Of a stretch of DNA of 64,000 nt, positions 33,890 through 44,717 are shown one piece after another; within the stretch, counting starts at the first letter, position 1; every line of letters begins with the position of its first letter. The notes under the pieces are model-generated. The model worked only from the letters and a program-made list of their open reading frames with translations. It was not told the DNA's origin and searched no databases. Position numbers and translations under genes: made by a program. Origin of the DNA: Entomortierella parvispora (Eukaryota; Mortierellomycota; Mortierellomycetes; Mortierellales; Mortierellaceae); the NCBI GenBank assembly GCA_963573315.1, contig OY752148.1:1169263-1233262 (forward strand), written 5' to 3'.

Positions 33890-35225
33890 TTAGTAGCAAA
33901 GACGGTAACTGACGTAACGACCACTTGTCTCGGACGGCCTCATAATCTTCACAACCTGTCCGCGGGCCAATCCGTAGTATCTTGCGATGGGGTCTGATGG
34001 CTGAATACGGGGGAGCTGTGTCTCCTTGAGACGGTAACGCTTCAACAAAGTATCCTTCTCCTCGGGCGAGAGCACAATATGTTGGGGGACCAAAGTATGT
34101 TCCGTAATGTTGACCAACAAATCCGCCTCCTGGAAGCACTCCAAGTGATAACTGTGGCTCACCTCACCAATGACCTTCATGGCTGAGGGAGTAATCTTAT
34201 CTTGGTAAATGACAATTCCACGTCCAACGCCCTTGGCCACCATCAGTTCGCAGTTCCTGGGTTATGATAAACAAGTGCAACGCGTTAAAAGTCAGTCTTC
34301 CAGATCAGCCATGTACAGGAGTTGAGATGAGTTGAGTTCTGGCTAGAAACTTACTTCTTGATGGTCTTGATACCAACAGAGGACTCATCGGGGAAGAAAA
34401 CGAGCATCTGATCGGCAGGGTCGTCCTTCTTCTGAACCATGAACATCAAAGCGTTGCGGCTATTATAAAAGAAGATTATAGGAAGAGGTCAGTATCTTGA
34501 GACGCCAGACTGAAAAATAAAACGTCAAGAAAAAAAAATCCAAGAGGTTCTGCAGCTGATCCGGATATTCGACTTTTGAGTCAGTTTCTGTCGCGTCCAC
34601 CATTTGAACGACTCCAGAAAGATGTCTACAACAAGGGGAGAAAAAATGGCGAGTACTGCCTCCCGCAGGCGAAATTTCTGCTCCTCCTTTATAGAACATC
34701 CTTTGTGATCGTTCCATTGTCCGAATATCCGGACCAACGTCAAAAACTCCAGTTTGATAACAAACGGTCCATGATTGCTTTTTCCCATGCGTGATAATCC
34801 TGAAGAGAACTATAAACGAGTGGTGTAAAAGACACTTGAAATAAAAGAAGCGATGCACTTACTCAACCTTGCCATGACTGGCAAAGTTTGCTCTGAAGGC
34901 CTCAAGATCTTGGTCCAACTCTGCCTGAGAGATGAGGTAGCCCTGTCAATTGCAAGCATGGAACACAAAAAAATGAGTCTCTATTTGTCTGGATCCAAAT
35001 CTCAGCCAGTCAACTTCAATGACAGGGGAGCTTTGGCCGTTCTTCCATGTGGAACGGCAGAGTCGCGCAGCTGGGGGCTCTCTTCAGTCCACGAGCGACA
35101 AAACAAAAAAGAGTGGGGTCCATGAGGTTGAGGAATGGCAATCATCTTACTCTGTGGTTGCAAAGCTGATGAATGGTCCTGTAGACTCTCCAGAGACGGA
35201 CGATTTCGCGAGACTCGTTATCCAT
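33890..35225 (-). CDS. RPB5: RNA polymerase subunit RPABC1 (Rpb5)
   Basis: Four exons, 35225-35151, 34942-34863, 34459-34355 and 34256-33890, join to 208 residues, the usual Rpb5 length is about 210. The N-terminal jaw region reads [18 protein letters not shown] then [10 protein letters not shown]. The middle has [15 protein letters not shown]. The C-terminal assembly domain is highly conserved: [38 protein letters not shown] and [21 protein letters not shown]. The subunit is shared by RNA polymerases I, II and III and contacts downstream DNA. The second intron is about 400 bases, long for this window. The start lies 323 bases from the divergent prefoldin 6 start. Confidence 0.96.
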
Positions 35226-35548
35226 GGCTGTGATGGTGGTGTGTAGGGTGGTTAAGAGACTAAAGGAAAGAGAGGAGACAGAGACCCAGAGGAGCAATGG
35301 ACAGACACAGACAGACAGGAGCAATGAATGCAGAACAAAAAAAATGTGCTTTGCTTCTGCAAAGCAGGAGTGACTGCTGAGCCATCAACTGAAGAAACAA
35401 CAAAGCCACCGCGCGGCACTCTGCGAGAGATCACTCGGCCCCTTAAGCCATCCACCTTTCGTCCCAAGAAGCCATCATCTACCACCCATTCGCGACACTC
35501 TCCAACCCCTAACCACCAAGGACTCAAGGACTCAACACTACATCAACA
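35226..35548. promoter_or_regulatory. Shared head-to-head promoter, RPB5 and prefoldin 6
   Basis: Only 323 bases separate the two start codons. It includes a CAGA-rich stretch near 35295-35320 and an A/C-rich leader before the prefoldin start. Confidence 0.5.
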
Positions 35549-36175
35549 ATGTCGGCCGCAGTAGCATTACAACGAAAGCTCGAGGCAGACTCGTCCGCTT
35601 ATCAAAAGATTCAGCAGGGTAAATGGCCCCACATCAAACTCGTTGCTGTCGCGACACGAACTTCATTCCCTTGCAGCGATGAGGCGACTTCATCGCTCCT
35701 GTGCTCACCCGCTGCACACCCAGCGCCTGGCTCGATACTGCCGATTTACTATACGAAGAACTCTTGCTAAGACCTGTCACCGCCTCCTGTAATTTTTAGA
35801 CTACTCAAAGGCTGTCGAGTCAAGGCAAAAGCTTGATTCTCAGCTTCAGGAGAACAAGTTGGTCCAGGAGGAGTTCAAGCTCTTGAAGGGTGATGCCAAC
35901 ATTTACAAGCTCATCGGCCCCGTCCTCGTTAAGCAAGAAAAGAACGACGCCGTCACCAACGTCGACAAGCGTATTGATTTCATTCAGGCTGAAATGTAAC
36001 TATCGTTTTTACCTTGAAATCTGATTGCAATAGACCATATCTAACATGTCCTTCTGACTTTCATAGTGACCGTGTTGAGAAGCAGCTCAAGGAATTGCAG
36101 GAGAAGTCGGAAAAGAAGCGCATGGAGTTGGTCGAGACCCAGACCGCTCTTCAGCAGCAGCAGGCAGCAAAATAA
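35549..36175 (+). CDS. YKE2: Prefoldin subunit 6 (beta type)
   Basis: Three exons, 35549-35618, 35800-35995 and 36067-36175, join to 124 residues. Helices of a coiled coil flank a central hairpin segment: LQRKLEADSSAYQKIQQ and the SRQKLDSQLQENKLVQEEF region come first, the conserved GDANIYKLIGPVLVKQ lies in the middle, and VDKRIDFIQAEI with a C-terminal coil ending in polyQ-AAK closes it. This is the beta-class prefoldin Pfd6/Yke2, part of the hexamer that hands nascent actin and tubulin to the CCT chaperonin in the cytosol. Confidence 0.95.
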
Positions 36176-36506
36176 AAATTGCAATGTATACAAGTTATTG
36201 ATTCAAAACCAAAGCCACGGAAGAAACGAAATGGGATCACGCACTCATAAGGTCAATAACAGAAGTGAAACAGCCAACATAGGCCATCTTTGCCAGAGAA
36301 TACAGAGATCAAATTGGAAGGACAAGGACAGAATTATAGGGATGAAAATGATGACGATGGTATGTTTATTGAAAGTTGCCGATGTTGGCGAATGATAGTT
36401 TTGTCTTTGGTCACAATCGTCCGAAAGACTTGAAATGGATGAAGGACAAATCGAAATGCAAGTACAAATACGAGAAAAGTAGCGGCCGCAGAAAGCCAGC
36501 GACCCT
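36176..36506. other. Intergenic between convergent 3' ends
   Basis: AT-rich sequence between the ends of prefoldin 6 and the delta-6 desaturase; no gene seen. Confidence 0.5.
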
Positions 36507-38680
36507 TTAGTTTGACTTGCCGCCTATCTTGGACGCAGCCTTGGAGACCTCGTTCAAGCGAGCAAAGACCTCAGCAGTACCATCAACCATTCCAGTAGTA
36601 TGGTAGGTGACACCATACTTTTTGCAGAGCGATGCGACAGCAGGCTGAATCTTGGAGAAGTTATGACGGGGCATCGAGGGGAACAAGTGATGCTCAATCT
36701 GGTAGTTCAAACCTCCAGTGAACCAGTTGGCAAAGAGACCGGGGTGAACATCGCGTCCAGTGATGATCTGCTTGGTGAAGAAATCCATATCAACGGCTTC
36801 CTCCTTGGAGATGACGGGCATACCATTGTGGTTGAGCGAGAAGACAATGGCCAAAAGGTTACCGCAGACAGCCTGGGAGACCAAGAAATAAACGACAATG
36901 TTGATGGGATCCTTGATGAACAAGAACATCGTAGCCAAGTACCAGGTCCAGTGCATGGCCAAAGACAACTGCTCGACCACGGAGATTGGCACGCGAGCGC
37001 CAGAGGGCTTGTGAGCCTGTCCATTGGGCAACACGAAGAGGATAGACTGGATGCACCAGGAAAGACGAGCAAACGACAAGATAGGGAAGTAAAACCAGGT
37101 CTGGTTCAATACCATGAAACGGCTCCACATGCGGGTCAATTCCTCATCGGGCACATCCGAGAACATCTCCAAAGCGTGCTCACTCCAGGTCAACAGGGGG
37201 TGAGTGTCAATATCGGGATCCTCGCCGTGAACATTGGGGGCGGCGTGGTGAGTGTTGTGCTTATCCTTCCACCAGGAAGAGGAGAAGCCCTGGCAGACAC
37301 CTCCAAGGAAGGCGCCAAAGAGATCACCCCAGAAACGATCATGGAAGACCTGATGGTGCAAGAAGTCGTGGGCCAACCAACCGCACTGCTGCCAGAAGAG
37401 TCCGAGGATCGAGGCAGAGATAATGTTGGCAAGGGTGGAGGTCTGACCCCACTTGGCGACAATGAAGGTGGAAAGAGCCCAGAGCAAAAGGTTGAAGGAG
37501 ACCTTGAAGGCATAGTAGGCCTTGCTAGAGTCGTAGTAGCCCAAGGACTGGAAGAGAGAACGCAGTTTGCGAACCTCGGCCGCAAAGTCATCATTCTTGA
37601 TGGCACGGTCGTGCTCAGCAATGTCTCCAACATAGAAGTTGGCCAAGGTCTCCCAGGCACCCTCAGGATGGAAGGTGTCAAAGACGTCTAGATATTCATG
37701 GGATCATCAGGGTGAGTGGGTTGCACGCACTGGCCTTCGCACGTTTTCTGTGTGTGTCCTGTTTGTGTGTTGACCGGCTGCTGTTGGGTGGTGTGTTGTT
37801 GTCGGTAGAAAGAAGATCAAAGACCCAGCGCTGTTTTACAGTTGTGTTGGGTCAAAATAAACAAAGGGCAGAGGCCAGAGAGTGGTGCCTCCAGTCGATC
37901 GCATGCTGGGGAAGGGGACTGCCGACATTCCGCTTTTTTGATGGAGCGGAGAGGACTCTTGTTTGATGTTGTCTGCCTGTCTGCCTGTCTTCCTGTCTGT
38001 CCGCCTGTCTGCCAGCCTGTCCGTTGGAAGAGCAGGCGAGCAAGTCCTCCCCTGCCGTGGTTTCATCCTCTGTCCTACAATTTTACACTCGTCTCCTCCT
38101 GTCACCAGGATGTTGTGAAAACATTTGGGATATACTACTCACCAGTGCCATCCTTGCCAACGTGGGTCAAGATGACGCTTCCACCGGGATGATCAGGCAC
38201 AAACTCGCGGACATCGTAAACCTTGTTGTCGATGATCATGAGGAAGGGGGCATCCGCATCCTTCTGGCCCTCATTGAGGGCCTCGGCATTCAGAATCTCG
38301 GACCGAGTAAACGTCCTGATACCTTTTTTTTAATACCGCACAAAGGAGAGAGCTGTTTAGTTTCTGGGGTTGATTCTTTGTCATGGCTGTTTCGTTCAGA
38401 GCAAAAGAACAGGGAATGAGAAAATCATTGGCTCTTTCACAGGACAAGAGAAGGATGTGTAGAAAAGAACAATATGTGGTGGCAGGATAGGATGCAACGG
38501 CAGAGAGAAGGGGAAGAGGCTGAGGGAGAGATAACAAACACCACACCATCAGATAGAGATCGAAGATCAAAAATGCGGTGCAGCAAACAGAGCAAGGCGA
38601 TCCAGGGGTAAAGAAGGGAGAGGAGAGGAAAGGAGGGGAGGGGGTCTGAGAGCAAGCGACTTACTGGGAGTAGCAGCCAT
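36507..38680 (-). CDS. Front-end acyl-lipid delta-6 desaturase with cytochrome b5 domain
   Basis: Three exons, 38680-38665, 38322-38143 and 37687-36507, join to 458 residues, against 457 recalled for the M. alpina enzyme. A 16-nt first exon encodes MAATP. The cytochrome b5-like domain (about 6-90) carries the heme motif HPGG. The desaturase domain has the three histidine boxes HDFLHH, HNTHH and QIEHH; the Q in the last box is the mark of front-end desaturases. Hydrophobic segments are consistent with four membrane spans in the ER. The enzyme converts linoleoyl and alpha-linolenoyl groups to gamma-linolenic and stearidonic acid, the entry to arachidonic acid synthesis. Similarity to delta-6 rather than delta-5 desaturases is from my recall of the M. 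alpina sequence. The acceptor of exon 2 (aaaaaaaag|gt) lacks a pyrimidine tract, and a nearby ag would shift the frame. Confidence 0.95.
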
Positions 38681-39928
38681 GGTGTGTGGATTGATGATGA
38701 GATGGGAGGGAGGGATGAAGGGAGATGGGAGAGAAGAAAGAGAGAAGAGAAAGACGAGAGCAGCGAAAGAAACACACATCCACAGGCAGCCAGGAACAGG
38801 GCGAGCCCCGGCCACACAGGCGTTTCACGCCTTATTAATTGTCAATAGGCGTGGCACCCCATTTTTTTTTTTTTTTTTTTTTTTGACCAGTGGGCCTTTT
38901 TGTATCTCAGCTCGAGTTGCGAGTGCTTCTTCTTGCTTCCTTTGCTCTTACTCGTCCCCTTGTCTCCTTCCTTGCCCTCATGTAGGCTGTGGAGACCTTC
39001 TAATCTTGGACGCTTCCCTTAACTTCCCTTCCCACCTCGCCTTGCCTGTATCCTACGCCTTGGATTGACCTGAACGACCTGTGTCAAGACGGTTCGACAG
39101 TAGCTTTGTTTATTTCCCGATCTGCAAATGTCCATTCAACACGTTCTCACTTATCTTTAGCGCCGCGCTCTTTGATCTGATCCGATCCCTTACACAGACT
39201 CCCGGTCTACATTCAACAGACCACGATCTGTCTACTGTCTGCACCATGAAGGCCGAGAAAGACATTGTACGATTTCGTATTTCACCACCCCTCCCGTCCG
39301 CCATTCTTTTCTCCCCTTCGCGACATTCCGAGTCCCGAGACGAAGAGTGATTCTCCTTCTTGCTCTTTTTCACCGCGAAACACGCACACTCAAAAAAAAA
39401 AAATCTGCCCGAGAGCCGAGTTCCCGAGATACCTTATTCAATTCGGGAGCAGACACGCAACAAACAACAGCAGACACAGACACCCCTCTCCACTCCCGCC
39501 TGCAGAGAATTTTGAGTTTTCTTTTCAGACCCACTCAGCTCATTGTCAAGGAGGGACTCGGGCACATGCTTTAGTTCCAGCCGAGCACAGGCAAAAATTG
39601 CGCCACTTCTGCAGGACTTGTTTGAGTGCCCTTGATTGCTGTATCTTTCAGCTGATGGAGTCATTCTGACTTGGACGGACAGGACGAACGTCAAAGATCG
39701 GCAAACTCGTGCTTGCAGACCAAGGGATCCACACCTTCCTTGACGAGTTTTGCATTATTATTTGAAATGAATAGTAATAATATAAGGAGAGGTCTATCAA
39801 TACAGGATGAGGGGAAGTTGAGGGTGTCACGTTACAGTGATATCTTGGAGCGTGGACAAGCAACCGCAGCAAATATCGGCGATTGCAACAAACAGAACGA
39901 AGAAGAGAAGGAGCAGAAATGAAGAAAC
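38681..39928. promoter_or_regulatory. Delta-6 desaturase upstream region, up to the hAT insertion
   Basis: No gene seen. T23 at 38862-38884 (A23 on the desaturase sense strand) lies about 182 bases upstream of its start, followed towards the gene by CT-rich leader. The hAT element begins at the far end. Confidence 0.5.
39921..39928. repeat. Left 8-bp target-site duplication (gaagaaac)
   Basis: This octamer directly precedes the left end of the hAT element and is repeated exactly after the right end at 42985-42992. Confidence 0.95.
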
Positions 39929-39945
39929 TAGCGCCTGTGGTCGAG
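39929..39945 (+). repeat. Left terminal inverted repeat of the hAT element
   Basis: 17 bp, exact reverse complement of the right end. Confidence 0.95.
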
Positions 39946-40033
39946 ACCCTCATTAAAAAAACACCAACCAAAACTTGGTCGATGCATTTGGCACCCACCA
40001 TTGACCAAACTTTCGACCCATGTCGACTACTGA

Positions 40034-40060
40034 CACGTGACAGTTTTTGTATGTCACGTG
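40034..40060. promoter_or_regulatory. Paired CACGTG sites upstream of the transposase gene
   Basis: CACGTG occurs at 40034-40039 and 40055-40060, in gacacgtgac and gtcacgtgc contexts, 32-58 bases upstream of the first in-frame ATG. They may be a promoter element or a bHLH factor site; position and motif are the only evidence. Confidence 0.35.
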
Positions 40061-40091
40061 CTCGATTCCTCCATGCATCCTGCAAAACAAG

Positions 40092-42833
40092 ATGCATGCA
40101 GTTCCCACCCCTCGTCATGGTCATACAACCCGAGGGCCAAACATTATGGCCAACTTATGGACCATTGTCATCTCTCTCGACTCCTCCCACGCCACAATCA
40201 GCTCAATTCCTCCTGAAAAAACCAACTTCACCACTGCGCCTGCCATGCAGCAACCACCCTTGCAACCACACCCAACGTACAACTATGTCCTTGGCAGCAA
40301 TAACACCACTTTCACTCATGCTCGGGACGTCTCAACCTCGCAGCAGCCCTCACGCAAAAGAAGGATGCTTTCAGAAGAAGAGGATAGAGCTTCAGGTATG
40401 TTCTAATATCTGACCTTCCCCAGCGAAGAGTAGCTTGAATTTGACCCGAGAATCCCTTTTGTGCTATGTAGAACGTGAAAACGAAGAGCCTGAAGAAACG
40501 TCCACGGATGCATCAATGCTTTGTGCTGAAAATACCCCGCAAGAAGGTGTCAAGACTTCAGTGTCAGCCGAAGCTGAAGAAGCAGCTGAGCACTTGAAAG
40601 AAACAAGTGACAAATTATGGCTCAGACTTATCAAGCTTCCGCGGACTGCACTCCCTACTGTAGAAGAGTGTGTACAGTTGATGAAGCCTCTGGATGCCCT
40701 TGCGTCAGTCCCCATCCGCAAGGTGGAGAAGGACACCAGTGCCCGAGCGCGCAGCTTCTTTATGGGACAGCGATGCCAATATGAGGACGACAAAGGTCAG
40801 CAATGTCCGCATGTGGCAAGCGACAAGACGAGTACCACCTCAATGTGGTCCCACGCACTCTCCCAACACAACAAAGCAGCATCGGCTTTGTTCGCGTTTC
40901 GTGAAGCTCAGAGAGAATACCGCCTGCAACAGTTGGAGGACGAGCAGCGCGTCGTTATATCAACGCGCCAGCTGACGTTGGAGGAAATGAAAGATCGAGC
41001 GTCCAAGAAGTCACAACCACACACAAAGGACTGGACAGATGGGTGGTACACTACCCTTATACGATGGATCGTCATGGCCAACCTTCCACTTTCAACTTTT
41101 CGCCATCCGGCATTCATCGATGTAGCTCATTACCTTGATCACAAGGCAGCTGTGCCTGCAATGTCGACAATCAAGAACACGCTTCTGGCCCAGAAACTAA
41201 TGTTGAAGACCTGGATGTGCGAAGTCCTCAAAGACGTTAAGGGAGGATCGTTCACTACTGATTCCTGGTCTAGCAATGGCCAGGGACATAAGTTCCTGGG
41301 ACTGACTTTCCACTGGATCGATGATAGCTTCATGCCTCAAGAACTGATGCTCGACATGAAGTACCTCCCAGTTCGGCATACGGCAGAAGCATTACAAACT
41401 GCGGTTGGTATGTACATATGTATATTTGTTGCGCTCGGTCGAATTCGCATGTATATTTCTTCTTTTTTGGCTAACTAGCCACTCTCCCCGCACCCGCAGA
41501 TGATATCTTTGAAGAGTTTCCTTTGAAGGATAAATTGGTCGTGGGCACAACAGATTCAGGTGCCAATATTAAATGCGCTATGGGGCTGCTGAAGCCAAAG
41601 GCAGAGTGGATGCCATGTTCTGCTCATAGGATCCAGATAGCCGTCAACAAGACCCTGAACAAGAGCCGCAAAGACAATGGATTCAAAGATCTTGTAACGA
41701 AATGCCACCAGCTTGCTACCAAAATCCGGAACTCCGGCACCTTGCGAGGACTCCTGATGTCAAGACGGCGTTCCAGGAAAATTGCAGCACCAGGCGGGAC
41801 TGAAATTATCAACTTGATTGATGAGAATGTCTCGGCAGCTTCTAGTGAAGACTCCTCCGAGGACGTGACCGACGACGAGGCACTGATGCCAATCCTGGAT
41901 GTCCCCACACGTTGGAATTCCACGTTCTCGATGATCGAACGATTAGTTCGAATCCAAGGGTCACTCGAATGGTTGAAGAGCACTCTGCAGGACATGGACA
42001 CTGGCGATAGCAGGGCTCTACGAGAAGATTGTACGACTTTGTGGTTATCCAACGAGGATATCGAATTAGCTGAAGACTTCCTTGTTGTTTTCCGTCCGGC
42101 GTTTGAGTTCACTAGACTTGTCAGTACGCAAACGCGGTCCACGATCTCCCAGGTGTACCCGTGGATATATGATCAAGTCTGGAAATTGAACGAACCAATT
42201 GCTCCAAAGCTAGCTGCTGGCGAAGAGGCTCAAACGTTTCTCTTGGAGAAGATGAAGTCCGGTTTCAGCCTGCAAGCCATGCCCGGGGCAGCTCTTATCG
42301 CCACATACCTGAACCCGGTTGCAAAGAGTCACCAAATCTTTGACGAACAAATCACCATTGACAGAGAGAAGATTCTCATGTGGAAACACGCGAACAGCCT
42401 CATATTGAGTGCTGCCAAGGACGCTTACAAACACGGCAAAATCAAATTAGAGGCACCCGTAAAGGATGATTCCGATGACGAGGATGAACCGGAGGAGAGA
42501 AACATGGAGAGTCTCTTGACATCAGCGGTAATCCAAGAGCTCGCTGATTACAGGCGGTACCGCCCAAAGGACACGAAAAGAGACGGGTATTTTAATGACC
42601 CTTTGCTGTGGTGGAAGAGGAGGATCGAGTACAAGAAGTTCCCTCTCTTACGACAGCTGGCACAAATTTACTTCAGCGTGCAATCGTCCTCTGTCCCCTC
42701 AGAGAGATTATTCAGCTCTGCAAAAAATATAGTGACTGATCTTCGAAACAGTCTTAGTCCTGGCACAATCGAGGACTTTTCCTTCTGCCAGCAAGCATAC
42801 AAAGCCAAGGCCAAGGCGACTGGAAAGCAATAA
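40092..42833 (+). CDS. hAT family transposase
   Basis: Three exons, 40092-40395, 40472-41407 and 41500-42833, join in frame to 857 residues from the first ATG. In-frame ATGs at 40146 and 40245 give 839 or 806, and I cannot choose between them. A BED-like zinc finger is suggested by CQYEDDKGQQC followed by HALSQH. The RNase H-like core shows TTDSWSS (first Asp), TTDSGANIKCAM (second Asp), the hAT CxxH segment PCSAHRIQIAVN and DVPTRWNSTFSM. The C-terminal hAT dimerisation domain is intact (LLRQLAQIYFSVQSSSVPSERLFS, cited for SVPSERLFS, then LSPGTIEDFSF). It would bind the terminal repeats and catalyse cut-and-paste transposition in the nucleus. No stop or frameshift is visible. Confidence 0.93.
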
Positions 42834-42916
42834 AACACTGAGAGCAGGGAGAGCAGCAATATACCATGTGACCAATGGTCGATAGTTATTAGTCGAGTCT
42901 TTTTTTTTTGGATCTT

Positions 42917-42937
42917 CGACCAACTAATAGTTGGTCG
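42917..42937. repeat. 21-bp subterminal palindrome of the hAT element
   Basis: Ten bases on each side of a central A form a perfect palindrome beginning cgaccaac and ending gttggtcg. It lies 47 bases inside the right end and is a candidate transposase binding site. Confidence 0.8.
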
Positions 42938-42967
42938 TGGTTGGTGGGTTATTAGTCGAAAAATCGA

Positions 42968-42984
42968 CTCGACCACAGGCGCTA
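42968..42984 (-). repeat. Right terminal inverted repeat of the hAT element
   Basis: 17 bp, exact reverse complement of the left end. Confidence 0.95.
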
Positions 42985-42992
42985 GAAGAAAC
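42985..42992. repeat. Right 8-bp target-site duplication (gaagaaac)
   Basis: Identical to 39921-39928. Confidence 0.95.
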
Positions 42993-43083
42993 AACAAAAA
43001 GAAAAAAAAACACGCTATCTAATGGTGCGAAATTAAACGGAGGTGGGGTCGAGCCGTGGATATTAGAGGGCTGTGCTTGCAAC

Positions 43084-44717
43084 TCAGATGTGAGTGAGCT
43101 TAGCATCGGGATACGTTAGGTGAACAGGCCGCGTCCGAAGAGCCGAGTAATCTTCCTCGCATCCCTTCCAGATGTGAAGGCTGCTGCTCTTTTCATCCAC
43201 CCCTAACATGATCCTGGCCTCTTCCTTGCTCTGCACCATGAATGAGGTTGCCCTGATGTTTAACAAAGGTGTGGTTGATGTCGATGGTCGGTTGTTGACG
43301 GTTGTTTTTTTTGGATGTTAAATTTTGGTTCCATGTGAAAAGTAGAGGAGCCCAGTTGTACAAGAAGTGACGAGACGAAAGCAAATAGAGAAGTAGAGTC
43401 AGCAACGGCTGGTAGGAGGGTAAAACGAACAGCGATGGGAGTTTCTGTGCCTAGTATTTGAGAGGAGGAGGGACGCTTTGCCTCCTGTTGAACCAGCACC
43501 AAAAAGGTAGGCAAAAAATGGAGGAGACAGAGATAGAGAGGACGATATTGATGAACACCAAAGGCAAGATAGATAGAGGAGAGCGAGGGTGCAGATGGAG
43601 GCACGGCATTGACTTACTTTTTTTCACGGCGAGGCAATCCCATTGAGCCACCTTCGGGACGACCATACAAGTAAGTAGAAAAGATGACAAGCACTGCTCC
43701 AAGCTGGAACTGGAACGAAGGCTCAAAGTCAAACAGATACACCGAGATGATGCCTGAGATGATGATTGAGAGCGAGGTTGCAAAACCCTTTAGGATGTTG
43801 TCTGCGTATTTGACCACGATCGCCACCAGCAGTCCTCCCAAAGCTTGGTTGAACACCACAAGCCAGGTCATCAGCGTGTAACCCTGCAGCAGTCCACCCT
43901 CAACGATCCGCTGGCGGTCATACCACATAGCGAGCAGAGTGAAGATTGATCCTGAGAGTCCTAATTGCAAGTTCCGGATCCACATGTCGGTCTCGTTGCC
44001 TTTAAGAATCTTTTCAAAGTAGCAGCCTGCAAATCCAGAAGAAACGCACGAAGTCAACACAGCCAACAGGCCTACGATCGGATTCTGGATCGGTCCAAAG
44101 TCCAGCTCTTCCGCGCCTCCATTGATCTGGTTCGTTGCCTCGGCCATATTCTCACTGACAGCGGCATCCAGGATCTCGTCATCCTCTCCAGAAAGCATCT
44201 CATCCTTGGTGTCGACTACGACCGCCGCTGCCTTTGATCCCACATTCTGAAGCTGGACCACCGTGACACCGGCCATGAGTAGGCACAAGGCCAGCCACTT
44301 TTGTCGGGACAATCTCCGGTTCAGCATCAGGACTGAAAAGACAGCAGTCCAGAGAATCTTCATCTGGTAGCTGACTTGGAACGTGGCGGCCTCGAGGTTG
44401 GATAGCGCCACATACAGCAGGTTGTTTTGGAGAGCATACAGTCCTGAGGGCACCAACATCTTGAGGATCTCCTGCGGTTGCTGTAGGATCTCCTTTCGAA
44501 GCGTGCACATTGTTCGCCCGATCGATTTTGTCTTGTAGACGAGCACGGCTAGACAAGCGATCATCTTGAGGATCTCGGCAAAGAAGACGGCGGTTGAGGC
44601 CAGATACATGGGCTGGTCTGGGTCGACAGAGACTCGTGAGTACCGCATCATCAACACCAGCGTACTGTTTTGCAGCAGCAGGATCAGCAGGGAAAGATAC
44701 TTCATTGACACGCCCAT
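43084..44717 (-). CDS. Golgi nucleotide-sugar transporter (SLC35A3-like, UDP-GlcNAc type)
   Basis: Two exons, 44717-43618 and 43252-43084, join to 422 residues from the ATG giving MGVSMKYLSLL. The protein has about ten hydrophobic helices. Conserved segments include LVLMMRYSR, LPSGLYALQNNLLYVALSNL-like LVPSGLYALQNNLLYVAL, QVSYQMKILWTAVFSV, CVSSGFAGCYFEKILK, WIRNLQLGL and the hallmark KYADNILKGFATSLSIIIS. These match the SLC35A family, closest to the UDP-GlcNAc transporter. It exchanges cytosolic UDP-sugar for luminal UMP in the Golgi and feeds glycan, and perhaps chitin-related, synthesis. A TAA follows REKK directly, but it overlaps a perfect gtaagt donor; a phase-matched acceptor adds a 56-residue cytosolic tail ending in a stop at 43084. 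An upstream 5' exon is possible: a tag acceptor lies just before the start. Confidence 0.85.

Larger units (their letters stand above)
39929..42984 (+). mobile_element. Complete hAT-superfamily DNA transposon, 3056 bp
   Basis: The element has perfect 17-bp terminal inverted repeats, tagcgcctgtggtcgag at 39929-39945 and its reverse complement at 42968-42984. A perfect 8-bp target-site duplication gaagaaac flanks it, the length typical of hAT. Inside is one three-exon transposase gene with an uninterrupted frame. Subterminal regions hold repeated GGTCGA/CGACC motifs, a 21-bp palindrome at 42917-42937, and gttattagtcga twice on the right side. Intact ends, duplication and frame suggest a recent and possibly autonomous insertion. 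It lies between the delta-6 desaturase promoter and the sugar transporter 3' end. Confidence 0.95.

Noticed and set aside
36600-37691. 363-codon open frame on the plus strand
   Set aside because: It is antisense to the delta-6 desaturase, whose strand has clear family motifs; the antisense frame has no recognisable domain and reflects codon bias.
43614-43616. Stop codon directly after REKK as the end of the sugar transporter
   Set aside because: It overlaps a perfect gtaagt donor with a phase-matched downstream exon; kept only as the intron-retained alternative.
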